From Flavobacterium sp. 9AF (GTDB lineage: Bacteria; Bacteroidota; Bacteroidia; Flavobacteriales; Flavobacteriaceae): a stretch of DNA of 60,870 nt. The position numbers and the translations under genes were made by a program. Positions 8,494 to 17,454 of this stretch are shown one piece after another (positions within the stretch are counted from its first letter, which is position 1; each line of letters begins with the position of its first letter). Under the pieces are notes generated by a model. It saw nothing but the letters and a program-made list of their open reading frames with translations. It was not told the origin of the DNA and searched no databases. Where the stretch lies: positions 2,379,230 through 2,440,099 of the forward strand of contig NZ_LR733556.1 of assembly GCF_902506265.1 (NCBI RefSeq), in the 5' to 3' direction.

Positions 8494-9060
8494 CTATCTC
8501 GATTTAATATTTTTCTCACAAAGTAGTATGATTTCAAGAATTCTATTTTGCCTTGTTTCTTCTCTTTTAGCTTGATTTAACCAATGCAAGTATCCTTTTT
8601 TATAAGTTTTACTAAAATTTAAGAAATTGGAATGTGCTGTAGGGTTGTTAGTAAATGAGCGCAATAAATCAGAAGGGATTTCTAAATTCTCTACCGCATC
8701 TAAACTTTCCCATGATCCATTTGACTTAGCAATAGTAATTTTTTTTAAGCCGCTTTCATGAATTAATTCTTTTTCTAGCAATTCTTCAATATAGGATTTG
8801 TTTAATTTGCTCCACGCACTCTTGTCTTTTCGCGGTGTAAATAATTGTTTTCTACTGTTTTCATCTAATCTTTTTACTGTAGAATCAATCCATCCATAAC
8901 ATAAAGCTACTTTTACAGCTTCTTCCCAACGCATACTTTCTAATTCACTTGCTACTTTGTGAAAAATTAAATAAACACCTTCAAAACTAGTATGATTTTC
9001 ATGTAACCAATTTCTCCATTCAAAATCATTTTTAAAATATAGTATAGGTTTTTCTTTCAT
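8494..9060 (-). CDS. YdeI/OmdA family protein
   Basis: The 188-residue product has the family pattern: an N-terminal segment with WRNWLHENHTSFEGVYLIF, the core WEEAVKVALCYGWIDS, FTPRKDKSAWSKLNK, and a C-terminal ETRQNRILEIILLC helix of the bacteriocin-protection (OmdA) type. Members are implicated in protection against some bacteriocins or stress; the biochemical activity is not established. The gene is divergent from trhA, with 43 bp between the start codons. Confidence 0.85.
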   Translation of the reverse strand: MKEKPILYFKNDFEWRNWLHENHTSFEGVYLIFHKVASELESMRWEEAVKVALCYGWIDSTVKRLDENSRKQLFTPRKDKSAWSKLNKSYIEELLEKELIHESGLKKITIAKSNGSWESLDAVENLEIPSDLLRSFTNNPTAHSNFLNFSKTYKKGYLHWLNQAKREETRQNRILEIILLCEKNIKSR

Positions 9061-9070
9061 GTAATTTTAG

Positions 9071-9078
9071 TACCTTTG
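9071..9078 (+). promoter_or_regulatory. -7 promoter element for trhA
   Basis: TACCTTTG matches TAnnTTTG and ends 25 bases before the ATG. The -33 region would fall in the 5' end of the divergent YdeI-like gene. Confidence 0.5.
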
Positions 9079-9103
9079 TTGTCAAATAGTTGTCTCAAAT
9101 AGT

Positions 9104-9730
9104 ATGAGTTTAAAAATCAAAAATAAGGAAGAATTTTTAAATACTATTTCCCATGGAGTAGGTATTTTATTAGGAGTGTTTGGATTAGTTGTTTTATTGT
9201 TAAAAAATCGACAGGCTACTCATTTTAGTACATTGAGTATTTGGATTTATGGTTTTTCTTTAATTGCTCTATATACAGCTTCAACGGTTTATCATGCTAT
9301 TGAACATGAAGGGAGAAAGAAAAAGGCCCAGATAATGGATCATATCGGAATTTTTCTCCTTATTGCAGGAACTTATACACCAGTTTGTTTGATTACATTA
9401 GAACAAACTACAGGTTGGCGTTTGTTTTTTATTATATGGAGTATTGCTGGAATAGGATTAGTAATGAAATTATTTCTTACAGGAAAAGTAGAGAAATTAT
9501 CTCTAATAATGTATCTATTAATGGGCTGGTTGGTTGTTGCTGAATTGAACCAATTGTTAGATTTACTTTCTACTGAAGCTTTAACTTATATGGCAATTGG
9601 AGGTGTGTTTTATACATTAGGCACTCTTTTTTATGCTTCTAAGCGAATTCCATACGGTCATTTTATTTGGCACTTATTCGTTTTAGGAGGAAGTATTTCG
9701 CATTATTTTATGATTTACAGTATTGTTTGA
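9104..9730 (+). CDS. trhA: Hemolysin III / PAQR family membrane protein TrhA
   Basis: The 208-residue product has the family start LNTISHGVGILLGVFGLVVLL, seven predicted hydrophobic segments, STVYHAIEH (His in the second segment), DHIGIFLLIAGTYTPVCL and the C-terminal GHFIWHLFVLGGSISHYF. These His and Asp residues form the metal-binding site of PAQR proteins. Bacterial members sit in the inner membrane and are linked to membrane-fluidity homeostasis; the older name hemolysin III does not imply a toxin here. Confidence 0.9.
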   Translation: MSLKIKNKEEFLNTISHGVGILLGVFGLVVLLLKNRQATHFSTLSIWIYGFSLIALYTASTVYHAIEHEGRKKKAQIMDHIGIFLLIAGTYTPVCLITLEQTTGWRLFFIIWSIAGIGLVMKLFLTGKVEKLSLIMYLLMGWLVVAELNQLLDLLSTEALTYMAIGGVFYTLGTLFYASKRIPYGHFIWHLFVLGGSISHYFMIYSIV

Positions 9731-9751
9731 AAAATTAATATTAAAGTAAAA

Positions 9752-9779
9752 AAACCTGCAAGTGAAAATTTGCAGGTTT
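9752..9779 (+). terminator. Intrinsic terminator between trhA and htpG
   Basis: Arms AAACCTGCAA (9752-9761) and TTGCAGGTTT (9770-9779) are exact complements. A-runs on the left and T residues on the right suit bidirectional termination of the two convergent genes. Confidence 0.8.
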
Positions 9780-9809
9780 GTCTTAATACATAATTCTTTT
9801 GTCTTAATA

Positions 9810-11696
9810 CTATTTCAGCGTTTCAAAACTACGTTTTACAAAAGAAGTTAATTCTTCTCCTTTTAATAAACCTTGTGATAATTTAGCTAAATCTAAGGCT
9901 TGTTTTACTAAACTGGCTTTTACTTCGTCATTTTCTGTATTTAAAATAGAAGTCGCTAACTCAGAATTGGTATTTACCACTAAATTATACATTTCTGGGA
10001 AATTACCCATACCAAACATACCACCACCACCAGACTGACTCATTTCTTTCATACGTCTCATGAATTCTGGTTGAGTAATTAGAAAAGGTGCTGATTTGCT
10101 GTCCATTGCTTCTAATTGAACACTGTATTTCTCTTTAGGAACATTGGCTTCAATTACCGATTTTAAACTTTCTTTTTCTTCATCTGATAATTTTGAAAGT
10201 TGTGCATCCTCTTTTTGAATTAATTTTTCAATAACATCACCATCAACGCGTGCAAAAGTAAGATTCTCATTGTCTGCTTCTAATTTTTGAATTAAATGCG
10301 ACACAATTGGACTATCTAATAACAATATTTCATATCCTTTTTCTTTCGCAGCTTCAATATAACTGTGTTGTGCTTCTTTATTAGAAGCGTATAGTAAAAC
10401 TAGTTTTCCGTCTTTGTTGGTTTGGGAATCTTTTAATTGCTCTTTTAATTCTGCTAAAGTGTAATATTTTTCATCAACTGTTGGGTATAATACAAAATCA
10501 CCTGCTTTCTCATAAAATTTAGGCTCAGAAAGCATTCCGTATTCTAATACAATTTTAATGTCGTTCCATTTTGCTTCAAAATCAGTTCTATTTTCGTTGA
10601 ATAACGATTTTAATTTATCTGAAACTTTACGAGTAATATAATTAGAAATTTTCTTTACATTTCCGTCTGCTTGTAAATAAGATCTTGAAACATTTAATGG
10701 AATATCAGGTGAATCAATCACACCTTTTAGCATAGTCAAAAATTCGGGTACAATTCCATCCACATTATCTGTTACAAAAACCTGATTTTGGTACAATTGG
10801 ATTTTGTCTTTTTGAATTTGTAAGTCAGCTCCTAATTTTGGAAAATACAGAATACCTGTTAAATTAAATGGATAATCCACATTTAGGTGAATATGAAATA
10901 AAGGTTCGTCAAATTGCATTGGATACAACTCACGATAAAAACTTTTGTAATCTTCATCGTTTAAATCACTTGGTTGTTTTGTCCAAGCTGGATTGGGATT
11001 GTTAATAATGCTCTCAACCTCTTTATATTCTGTTTTATAATCTTCAGGAGCATCTTCTGGTCTTGGTAACGCTTCTTGCTTAGTTCCAAAAACAATTGGA
11101 ATAGGCATGAATTTGTTGTATTTAGTAAGTAAACCTTTAATTTTTCCGTCTTCTAAAAATTCTAAAGAATCTTCTGCGATATGAAGAATAATTTCGGTAC
11201 CTCTTTCTGTCTTATCATGAGGAACCAAAGTAAATTCTGGACTTCCATCACAAGACCAGTGAGCAGCTGGTTCATCTTTATAAGATTTAGTGATGATATC
11301 CACTTTTGATGCCACCATAAATGCCGAATAAAAACCTAAACCAAAATGACCTATAACACCTGAATCTTTGGCAGTATCTTTGTATTTTTCTAAAAATTCT
11401 TCTGCACCAGAAAAAGCAATTTGGTTGATGTATTTTTCTACTTCTTCTAGGGTCATTCCTAAACCTTGATCGATAATGTGTAATTTTTTACCTTCTTTAT
11501 CAATTTTTACTTCAATTTTTGGGTTACCATATTCTACTTTGGCTTCACCAATACTAGTTAGATGTTTTAGTTTTAATGTTGCATCTGTCGCATTTGAAAT
11601 TAATTCACGTAAGAAAATTTCGTGATCACTGTATAAAAATTTTTTAATTAACGGAAAGATGTTTTCTACTGATACATTTATTTTTCCACTTGACAT
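9810..11696 (-). CDS. htpG: Molecular chaperone HtpG (Hsp90)
   Basis: The 628-residue product matches the usual HtpG length. The N-terminal GHKL ATPase has FLRELISNATDA (Glu31, Asn35, Asp38), IIDQGLGMT and GHFGLGFYSAFMV. The middle domain includes FYRELYPM and RSYLQAD, and a C-terminal dimerisation region ends in LTSFVKRSFETLK. A Gly/Met-rich insert (SQSGGGGMFGMGNFPE) lies near the C-terminus, which is common in Bacteroidota homologues. It is a cytosolic ATP-dependent chaperone that works with DnaK. The gene stands alone, divergent from the lipoprotein gene at 11874. Confidence 0.97.
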   Translation of the reverse strand: MSSGKINVSVENIFPLIKKFLYSDHEIFLRELISNATDATLKLKHLTSIGEAKVEYGNPKIEVKIDKEGKKLHIIDQGLGMTLEEVEKYINQIAFSGAEEFLEKYKDTAKDSGVIGHFGLGFYSAFMVASKVDIITKSYKDEPAAHWSCDGSPEFTLVPHDKTERGTEIILHIAEDSLEFLEDGKIKGLLTKYNKFMPIPIVFGTKQEALPRPEDAPEDYKTEYKEVESIINNPNPAWTKQPSDLNDEDYKSFYRELYPMQFDEPLFHIHLNVDYPFNLTGILYFPKLGADLQIQKDKIQLYQNQVFVTDNVDGIVPEFLTMLKGVIDSPDIPLNVSRSYLQADGNVKKISNYITRKVSDKLKSLFNENRTDFEAKWNDIKIVLEYGMLSEPKFYEKAGDFVLYPTVDEKYYTLAELKEQLKDSQTNKDGKLVLLYASNKEAQHSYIEAAKEKGYEILLLDSPIVSHLIQKLEADNENLTFARVDGDVIEKLIQKEDAQLSKLSDEEKESLKSVIEANVPKEKYSVQLEAMDSKSAPFLITQPEFMRRMKEMSQSGGGGMFGMGNFPEMYNLVVNTNSELATSILNTENDEVKASLVKQALDLAKLSQGLLKGEELTSFVKRSFETLK

Positions 11697-11838
11697 ATTT
11701 AATTCTTTTTTAATTATACTTTTTGATTCAATAACTTAACAAAAGGAATACCAATTTATAGAAACTGACAAATTGACTGAATGGAAATTTTAGAATTGAA
11801 AAATGATATTATGTAACTAATAATGAAATTTTCCATTA

Positions 11839-11846
11839 TACATTTG
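11839..11846 (+). promoter_or_regulatory. -7 promoter element for the 11874-13054 gene pair
   Basis: TACATTTG matches TAnnTTTG 27 bases before the ATG. No clear -33 element and no GTAAC palindrome lies at the spacing seen in front of cydA. Confidence 0.55.
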
Positions 11847-11873
11847 TAAAAGAAATTTAAACAAAAAAACAAA

Positions 11874-12347
11874 ATGAAAAGATTATTTTTAATACTAGGT
11901 ATAGTTATTTCGATAGCATCTTGTAAATCTACATCTCCTGTAGGAACAAAATTAGATATGAAATCAGAAGTAGCTTTAAAAGGAGATTGGATTCTTTCTC
12001 ATGTGAGTTATCCAAACTCAGATTATGTTAAGTTAAAATCATTTGACTTAGTTGATTCTAACTGTTTCGTAGGAAGTAGATGGAATTTTGTATCAAACAA
12101 CAACAAAGGTTCATTTAACTTGACAAATACGGCTTGTTCTTTATATTCATCTGCCATTACTTGGTATGTTAATAAAGAGGGTCGATTTGTAATGAAAATT
12201 TTAGATGCAGAAAAAGCAAAGAAAGTTGAGTCGGGTTATGTTTTAGATCTAATAAATGTTACCGAATCAACATTTCAATTGATAGATCATGTAGTTATAG
12301 CTGGAAAAAATACCGATGTAACTTATCAATTTGTAAGAAATAATTAA
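11874..12347 (+). CDS. Lipocalin-like lipoprotein
   Basis: The 157-residue product has a lipoprotein signal with lipobox SIASC (Cys17). The body has KGDWILSHVSYP, SRWNFVSNNNKGSFNLT and a final TYQFVRNN, the strand pattern of lipocalin-like/META-like envelope proteins of Bacteroidota. Function is unknown. It lies 11 bp upstream of the OmpA-type gene and is probably co-transcribed, which suggests an envelope-stress or cell-wall-linked role (inference). Confidence 0.65.
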   Translation: MKRLFLILGIVISIASCKSTSPVGTKLDMKSEVALKGDWILSHVSYPNSDYVKLKSFDLVDSNCFVGSRWNFVSNNNKGSFNLTNTACSLYSSAITWYVNKEGRFVMKILDAEKAKKVESGYVLDLINVTESTFQLIDHVVIAGKNTDVTYQFVRNN

Positions 12348-12358
12348 AAAATAAAAAT

Positions 12359-13054
12359 ATGAAAAAGTCAATAATACTATTATCTGCTTTATCAATGAGT
12401 TTACTAGTAAGCTTAAATAGTTGTAAAGCAGTAAAGAATTCAAATAATACTCAAAAAGGAGCTGCTATAGGAGCAGTAGGTGGAGCAATTATAGGTGGAG
12501 TAATTGGAAATAATGTAGGGAAAGGTGGTAATGGTGCTTTAGGTGCTGTAATTGGTGGTGTTGTAGGTGGAGTTGCCGGTGGTGTTATAGGTAATAAAAT
12601 GGATAAACAAGCTAGAGAAATTGAAACTGCCTTACCTGGTGCCGAGGTAAAAAGAGTAGGAGAAGGTATCCAATTAGTTTTGGGAGAAAATTCGGTTAAT
12701 TTTGATTTTAATAAAGCTACTTTAACACCTTTGGCAAAACAAAATTTAGACAAATTAGTTCCTGTATTTAAAGATTATGCAGATACAGATATTACTATAT
12801 TTGGTTATACTGATAGTAAAGGTGCTGATGATTATAATCTAAATTTATCTCAGCAAAGAGCTACTAGCGTAAAAAATTATTTAGTTCAAAAAGGACTATC
12901 CTCTTCTCGATTTGTAATAAAAGGTATGGGAGAAGCTGACCCAATAGCTGATAACGAAACGGATGCAGGAAGAAGCAAAAATAGACGTGTTGAATTTGCT
13001 ATTGTTGCTAATGAAAAAATGATACAAGATGCTCAAAAAGAAGGGCAGAATTAA
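12359..13054 (+). CDS. OmpA-family lipoprotein with glycine-zipper domain
   Basis: The 231-residue product has a lipobox SLNSC (Cys22). A glycine-zipper segment (about residues 34-82, repeats of GAVGGAIIGGVIG type) follows, then an OmpA C-terminal domain (about 110-218) with FDFNKATLTP, IFGYTDSKGADDYN, LSQQRATSVKNYL and AGRSKNRRVEFAI. The last carries the Asp/Arg pair that binds the diaminopimelate of peptidoglycan. The protein should tether the outer membrane to the cell wall. It is the second gene of a pair. Confidence 0.9.
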   Translation: MKKSIILLSALSMSLLVSLNSCKAVKNSNNTQKGAAIGAVGGAIIGGVIGNNVGKGGNGALGAVIGGVVGGVAGGVIGNKMDKQAREIETALPGAEVKRVGEGIQLVLGENSVNFDFNKATLTPLAKQNLDKLVPVFKDYADTDITIFGYTDSKGADDYNLNLSQQRATSVKNYLVQKGLSSSRFVIKGMGEADPIADNETDAGRSKNRRVEFAIVANEKMIQDAQKEGQN

Positions 13055-13076
13055 AGATAAAAGCTATGAAAAAGAC

Positions 13077-13104
13077 AAAGCCTGTTATAAAAATAACAGG
13101 CTTT
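13077..13104 (+). terminator. Intrinsic terminator
   Basis: Arms AAAGCCTGTTAT (13077-13088) and ATAACAGGCTTT (13093-13104) are exact complements, with a T-run in and after the right arm. Confidence 0.85.
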
Positions 13105-13143
13105 TTGGATTAAAGTATTATTATTCTATTTATAAAGACTTGA

Positions 13144-13746
13144 TTAATAGTATTCATTAAATTTGTAAATAAGACCTCCTGTAACATTGTACATGATTCC
13201 TGTAATGGAATTTGGATAATTGTCATAGGTAAACTCACCATCAAATCCATAATGCTGAGAAAGATTAAAAATTACTGAGGCATCAATTGCAAAATATAAT
13301 CCTTGCGTAATTTTTATTTTAGGTGTTAAGCCGATGATAGCATTTACCGTATTATCATTGTTTTTATGTTCTGTTGATTTAATAAAAGAATAACCTCCAC
13401 CTAAATGGCCAGATAAGTTAAACGAACTATATAAACTTGTTGGATCTATTAAATCTGAAATATTAACGGTACCTTGAAGGGAAAATCTTGTTATGTTAAT
13501 TCCCGATTCTTTATTGTATATTAAATTATCAGTTCTAAATTTATCAGAACCAAAATCTAATTTTGCTCCAAAGGTTTCATCGAAATCATATAGTATTCCT
13601 CCTCCAAAATGAGATATATTAGTGATACTTGGTTGTGTAACACCGTTAAGGCCATAATTAACTTCAATGCCAAACTGAGCTTGTGAAGTGATTGAACATA
13701 AAAATAAAGTTAAAAGCAAAGTGATTGAAAAGAAATTTCGTTTCAT
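13144..13746 (-). CDS. Outer-membrane beta-barrel protein
   Basis: The 200-residue product has a signal peptide ending near SQA/Q (residue 24), then alternating strands such as FGIEVNYGLNG, AKLDFGSDKF and GGGYSFIKS, ending in VTGGLIYKFNEYY with an aromatic last residue. This is the layout of small OmpA/PorT-like barrels of Bacteroidota. Function is unknown. It converges with the OmpA lipoprotein gene. Confidence 0.7.
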   Translation of the reverse strand: MKRNFFSITLLLTLFLCSITSQAQFGIEVNYGLNGVTQPSITNISHFGGGILYDFDETFGAKLDFGSDKFRTDNLIYNKESGINITRFSLQGTVNISDLIDPTSLYSSFNLSGHLGGGYSFIKSTEHKNNDNTVNAIIGLTPKIKITQGLYFAIDASVIFNLSQHYGFDGEFTYDNYPNSITGIMYNVTGGLIYKFNEYY

Positions 13747-13868
13747 TTTAAAATTTAATAGGTTATTATTTAGGGTGCCGCAAGATAGAAATTAATTTTA
13801 TTTGATAAAATCCTTTTTATTAACAATTTTTATCTTTATTAAATAACAAAAGAAGATTGATTTTATTG

Positions 13869-13876
13869 TAAGTTTG
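13869..13876 (+). promoter_or_regulatory. -7 promoter element for the ABC ATPase gene
   Basis: TAAGTTTG matches TAnnTTTG. It predicts a transcript start around 13883, downstream of the TTG at 13878, and therefore supports ATG 13896 as the start codon. Confidence 0.5.
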
Positions 13877-13895
13877 TTTGATAAAATGTGAGTCT

Positions 13896-14825
13896 ATGTT
13901 GAAAATTTCTAATATATTATTTTCATATACTAAAAATCCTTTGATAAAAAACATTCATTTTTCTTTGGAAAAGGGTCAGTTTTTAGCTCTAATAGGGGAA
14001 AGTGGATGTGGAAAAAGTACCCTATTAAAATTAATTTATGGATTGTATGATTTAGAGTCGGGTTCTATTTTTTGGAAAGATGAAGAAGTTCTAGGTCCAA
14101 AATTCAATTTAGTACCTGGAATGCCTAAAATGAAATATTTAGCTCAAGATTTTGACTTAATGCCATATACTACTGTAGCTGAAAATGTGGGTAAATTTTT
14201 GTCGAATTTTTATCCTGAGGAGAAAAATGAAAGGATAAATGAACTTTTAGAAGTTGTAGAAATGATACATTTAGCAAATACAAAAGTAAAGTTTTTAAGT
14301 GGCGGACAAATGCAACGAGTGGCTTTAGCCAAGGTACTTGCTTTAGAACCAGAATTGTTGTTGCTAGATGAACCTTTTAGTCATATAGATAATTTTCTAA
14401 AGAGTAGTCTTAGAAGAAGGATTTTTAAGTATTTAAAATTAAAAGGGATTACATGTATTATGGCTACACATGATACCAATGATGTACTTTCTTTTTGTGA
14501 TGAAGTGTTAATCATGAAAGACGGTCAAATGATTGAAATGGGAGCAACAAAAGAGGTTTATAAATACCCTACATCCTATTATAGTGCATCATTATTTGGA
14601 GAAGTAAATATTATAAAATGGGAAAGTAACACCCTTTATATATATGCACATCAATTAGAAATAGCTACTCAATCTACTTTTGAAGTGATAGTTAAGCATT
14701 GTTATTTTAAGGGTGATAAATATTTAATTGAATCTGTTTTTCAAAATCAAATTATTTATTTTGAAAACAAATATGAAATTGAACCTAATGCTGTAATAGG
14801 TTTAAAAATCAAAATAGACTTGTAA
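13896..14825 (+). CDS. ABC transporter ATP-binding protein (lone ATPase)
   Basis: The product is 309 residues from ATG 13896; a longer frame from TTG 13878 would start upstream of the predicted transcript. The ATPase domain has Walker A GESGCGKST (34-42), a Q-loop at AQDFDLMPYTT, signature LSGGQ (134-138), Walker B LLLLDEP (Asp158-Glu159) and switch His in ATHD. Residues ~225-309 form an extra C-terminal domain of TOBE-like strand pattern, as in PotA/FbpC-type importers. No permease or binding-protein gene is adjacent, so the transported substrate is unknown. Confidence 0.85.
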   Translation: MLKISNILFSYTKNPLIKNIHFSLEKGQFLALIGESGCGKSTLLKLIYGLYDLESGSIFWKDEEVLGPKFNLVPGMPKMKYLAQDFDLMPYTTVAENVGKFLSNFYPEEKNERINELLEVVEMIHLANTKVKFLSGGQMQRVALAKVLALEPELLLLDEPFSHIDNFLKSSLRRRIFKYLKLKGITCIMATHDTNDVLSFCDEVLIMKDGQMIEMGATKEVYKYPTSYYSASLFGEVNIIKWESNTLYIYAHQLEIATQSTFEVIVKHCYFKGDKYLIESVFQNQIIYFENKYEIEPNAVIGLKIKIDL

Positions 14826-14838
14826 ATATTACAAGTCT
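14816..14838. terminator. Bidirectional hairpin between convergent genes
   Basis: AGACTTGTAA (14816-14825) pairs with TTACAAGTCT (14829-14838). It includes the ABC gene stop codon and lies before the S9 peptidase stop, so it can serve both convergent genes. No long T-run follows. Confidence 0.5.
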
Positions 14839-14853
14839 ATTTATAAATTAGTT

Positions 14854-17268
14854 TTAATTTTTTAAGTGTTTTTCTAAAAATTGATCTTCTTCCCAAAGAA
14901 GATGAAAAATATTTTCTTCAGCAGCATAACCGTGACTTTCTTTAGGTAATAATACCATTCTTACTGGAGCTCCTAATCCTTTTAAAGCTTGAAAATAGCG
15001 TTCTGTTTGTAATGTGAAAGTTCCTGGGTTATTGTCTGCTTCTCCATGAACAAGAAGTAAAGGTGTTTTCATCTTTGATGCGTTCATAAAAGGGGACATG
15101 GAATTATATACTTGAGGAACATCCCAATAATTCCTTTGCTCGCTTTGAAATCCAAATGGAGTTAATGTTCTATTATAGGCGCCACTTCGTGCAATTCCAC
15201 AAGCAAATAAATCAGAATGTGTTAATAAATTAGCTGTCATAAATGCGCCATATGAATGCCCACCTACAGCTACTTTTTTACGATTAATATATCCTAAATT
15301 GTCCAAAGCGTCAATTGCAGCTTTTGCATTTGCAACTAACTGAGGGATGAATGTGTCATTTGGTTCCGTTGTGCCTTCGCCAATAATCGGAAAAGAAGCA
15401 TCGTCTAAAACAGCATAACCTTTAGTTACCCAATATACAAATGAACCATAGGATGGGAAAGTGAATTCGTTTGGATTTTGAGTAGTTTGACCTGCGCTGT
15501 TTTTGTCTTTAAATTCTTCAGGATATGCCCATATTAATAAAGGTAATTTTTTGTCTTTTTTGTTTCTATCATAATTTGCAGGCAAATATAATGTTCCTGA
15601 AAGCGTAACCCCATCATTTCTTTTGTAAGAAATAACTTCTTTATATACATTGTTTAAACTCTCAAAAGGGTTTTTAAATGAAGTAACTGGTGTGAGTTTT
15701 TTGTTTTTTAGATTTCTAAAATAATAATTTGGATATTCATTCTTTGACTGAATCATAACTAATAAATCTCCTTTTTTACTATCTTCAATAGATAATAAGT
15801 CTTCTTTTTTGTCTTTTAAAGAGGAAGTATAAATTCTTTTTGTTTGTAAAGTTTTACTATCGAACTCATCTATAAAAGGGAATTGCCCTTCTTTGGTATA
15901 ACCATCTCCCAATAAGTACATTTTATTGTTTTCTATTGCTAAAACATAAGTGGCAAAATCATTTTTCTTCATTTCAAAACTTCCAGGATCACTATATTTG
16001 TCTTGATAATTTCTATCCCAAATTAATTTTGGATCTGCACCTTCCACTGATGGATTGATTAGATAAGTTTTACTATTTCTTGTATCGTACCAATTATCAG
16101 TAACAACAGCAATTGTATTATTTCCCCAACGAATACCAGCAAACCTTTGTTTTACTTTTAATAATGATTGAGGATCTTTTGTAAATGGAGCTTCCCATAA
16201 AAATAATTCGTCTCTAAATTCAACTTCATTCGCCTGATCACCACCATCGAGTGCTTCTACATAAAAAAGCGTAGCAGGAACATCATTTCTCCAAGATAAA
16301 TTTCTTTTACCAGTACGAGTAGACATAAAACCTTTAGGTGTAATTTCATTTAGTGGTAAGGAATTAACAGTTTTTATTTCATTTCCTTCTTTATCATATA
16401 CTACCGATGTTTGAGGAAAACGATTAAGAGGAACTAAGTAAGAAAATGGTTTCTCTATAGAAGTAATCATAATGTAATTTCCATCTGGAGAAAAACTAAT
16501 GTCTGAATACATACCCGCTGTCTTGCTAAAAGGAGTTTTTGTTCCCTTTAAATCAATTTTATAGATTCCAGAGGTTACTAAATTTTCAAAATTGGCTTCA
16601 TCAATTTTATTTTTCAATAAGTCTTGATAAGTCCTGTTTTGTGATATTTTACCTTGGCTTTCGGATACTGTTGGCCCTTTAGGAAGTTCTTGTTTTCCAT
16701 TTATCAAATCGGTTCTATTATTTGCAATAGTTTTAACTAATAAAGCATTACTGTCTTTAAACCAGCTTATAGGGTTACCCATATTCGCATTAAGAAAAAC
16801 TTTACTTAATTGGGTTGCTTTAGCAGTAGCTAATTCAATATACCATAATGTTACTCCTGTATTAGTTGTATGTGTAAAAGCTATATACTTTTCATTAGGA
16901 GACCAAGAAATATTAGTTATTTTTGGATTTTCTGGTAAACCCGTAACTTGTGTTTCAGTTTTGGTTTTTATATTTCCAATTTTAAGATTGTTTATATAAG
17001 TAACAGTACTAGATATATTAGTTATAGGGTTAATTCGTAAGCCGCCTAATCTTAATTCTTCTTGATTTAATTCTTCTAATTTTTTATAAGTATTTCTATA
17101 GCTCAAAAGCATGAATTCTTTTTTTGAATCCATAGAAACACTAGGTGCTCTTTCAAAATTTGCAAGCGCTAAAATTTCCTGAGAAGGTTTTTGATAGGTT
17201 ATATTTTCCTGAGAAAAACTAGTTAAACTAGCAGTTAAAAGCAGAGCGCTAATAATAAATGCTTTCAT
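14854..17268 (-). CDS. S9-family serine peptidase (prolyl oligopeptidase type)
   Basis: The 804-residue product has a signal peptide (to about SFSQ), an N-terminal beta-propeller region (about 40-530) and a C-terminal alpha/beta hydrolase domain. It carries GGHSYGAF (Ser672), HGEADNN (Asp745) and ESHGY (His779), the catalytic triad of S9 peptidases. The length and the motifs around FGFQSEQRNYWDVP resemble the glutamyl-endopeptidase-like S9D group. It is predicted to be a periplasmic or secreted peptidase. The gene is monocistronic. Confidence 0.9.
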   Translation of the reverse strand: MKAFIISALLLTASLTSFSQENITYQKPSQEILALANFERAPSVSMDSKKEFMLLSYRNTYKKLEELNQEELRLGGLRINPITNISSTVTYINNLKIGNIKTKTETQVTGLPENPKITNISWSPNEKYIAFTHTTNTGVTLWYIELATAKATQLSKVFLNANMGNPISWFKDSNALLVKTIANNRTDLINGKQELPKGPTVSESQGKISQNRTYQDLLKNKIDEANFENLVTSGIYKIDLKGTKTPFSKTAGMYSDISFSPDGNYIMITSIEKPFSYLVPLNRFPQTSVVYDKEGNEIKTVNSLPLNEITPKGFMSTRTGKRNLSWRNDVPATLFYVEALDGGDQANEVEFRDELFLWEAPFTKDPQSLLKVKQRFAGIRWGNNTIAVVTDNWYDTRNSKTYLINPSVEGADPKLIWDRNYQDKYSDPGSFEMKKNDFATYVLAIENNKMYLLGDGYTKEGQFPFIDEFDSKTLQTKRIYTSSLKDKKEDLLSIEDSKKGDLLVMIQSKNEYPNYYFRNLKNKKLTPVTSFKNPFESLNNVYKEVISYKRNDGVTLSGTLYLPANYDRNKKDKKLPLLIWAYPEEFKDKNSAGQTTQNPNEFTFPSYGSFVYWVTKGYAVLDDASFPIIGEGTTEPNDTFIPQLVANAKAAIDALDNLGYINRKKVAVGGHSYGAFMTANLLTHSDLFACGIARSGAYNRTLTPFGFQSEQRNYWDVPQVYNSMSPFMNASKMKTPLLLVHGEADNNPGTFTLQTERYFQALKGLGAPVRMVLLPKESHGYAAEENIFHLLWEEDQFLEKHLKN

Positions 17269-17417
17269 TAGTAATGATAAAATTGGTTAGTTATTTCAAA
17301 AATATTGAAATTAAAATCGTTAATTCTGTAAATTATGTTAAAATGTAAGTATAAATTATTTAAATTTGAGATAAGTGAAAAAAAGAGCTGAATAATTTAT
17401 TTAAAATGATAATTTAT

Positions 17418-17425
17418 TAAATTTG
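17418..17425 (+). promoter_or_regulatory. -7 promoter element for fabH
   Basis: TAAATTTG matches TAnnTTTG 29 bases before the ATG. A second TAAATTTG lies at 17361-17368. Confidence 0.45.
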
Positions 17426-17454
17426 CCATGCTTAAAATATTAAAAGTGTAAGAA

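Noticed and set aside
12451..12753. Minus-strand ORF of 100 codons opposite the OmpA gene
   Set aside because: It is a Pro/Ala-rich mirror of the glycine-zipper codons, with no signals of its own.
13878..13895. TTG start extending the ABC ATPase by six residues
   Set aside because: The -7 element at 13869-13876 places the transcript start downstream of this TTG, and the family motif begins properly from ATG 13896.
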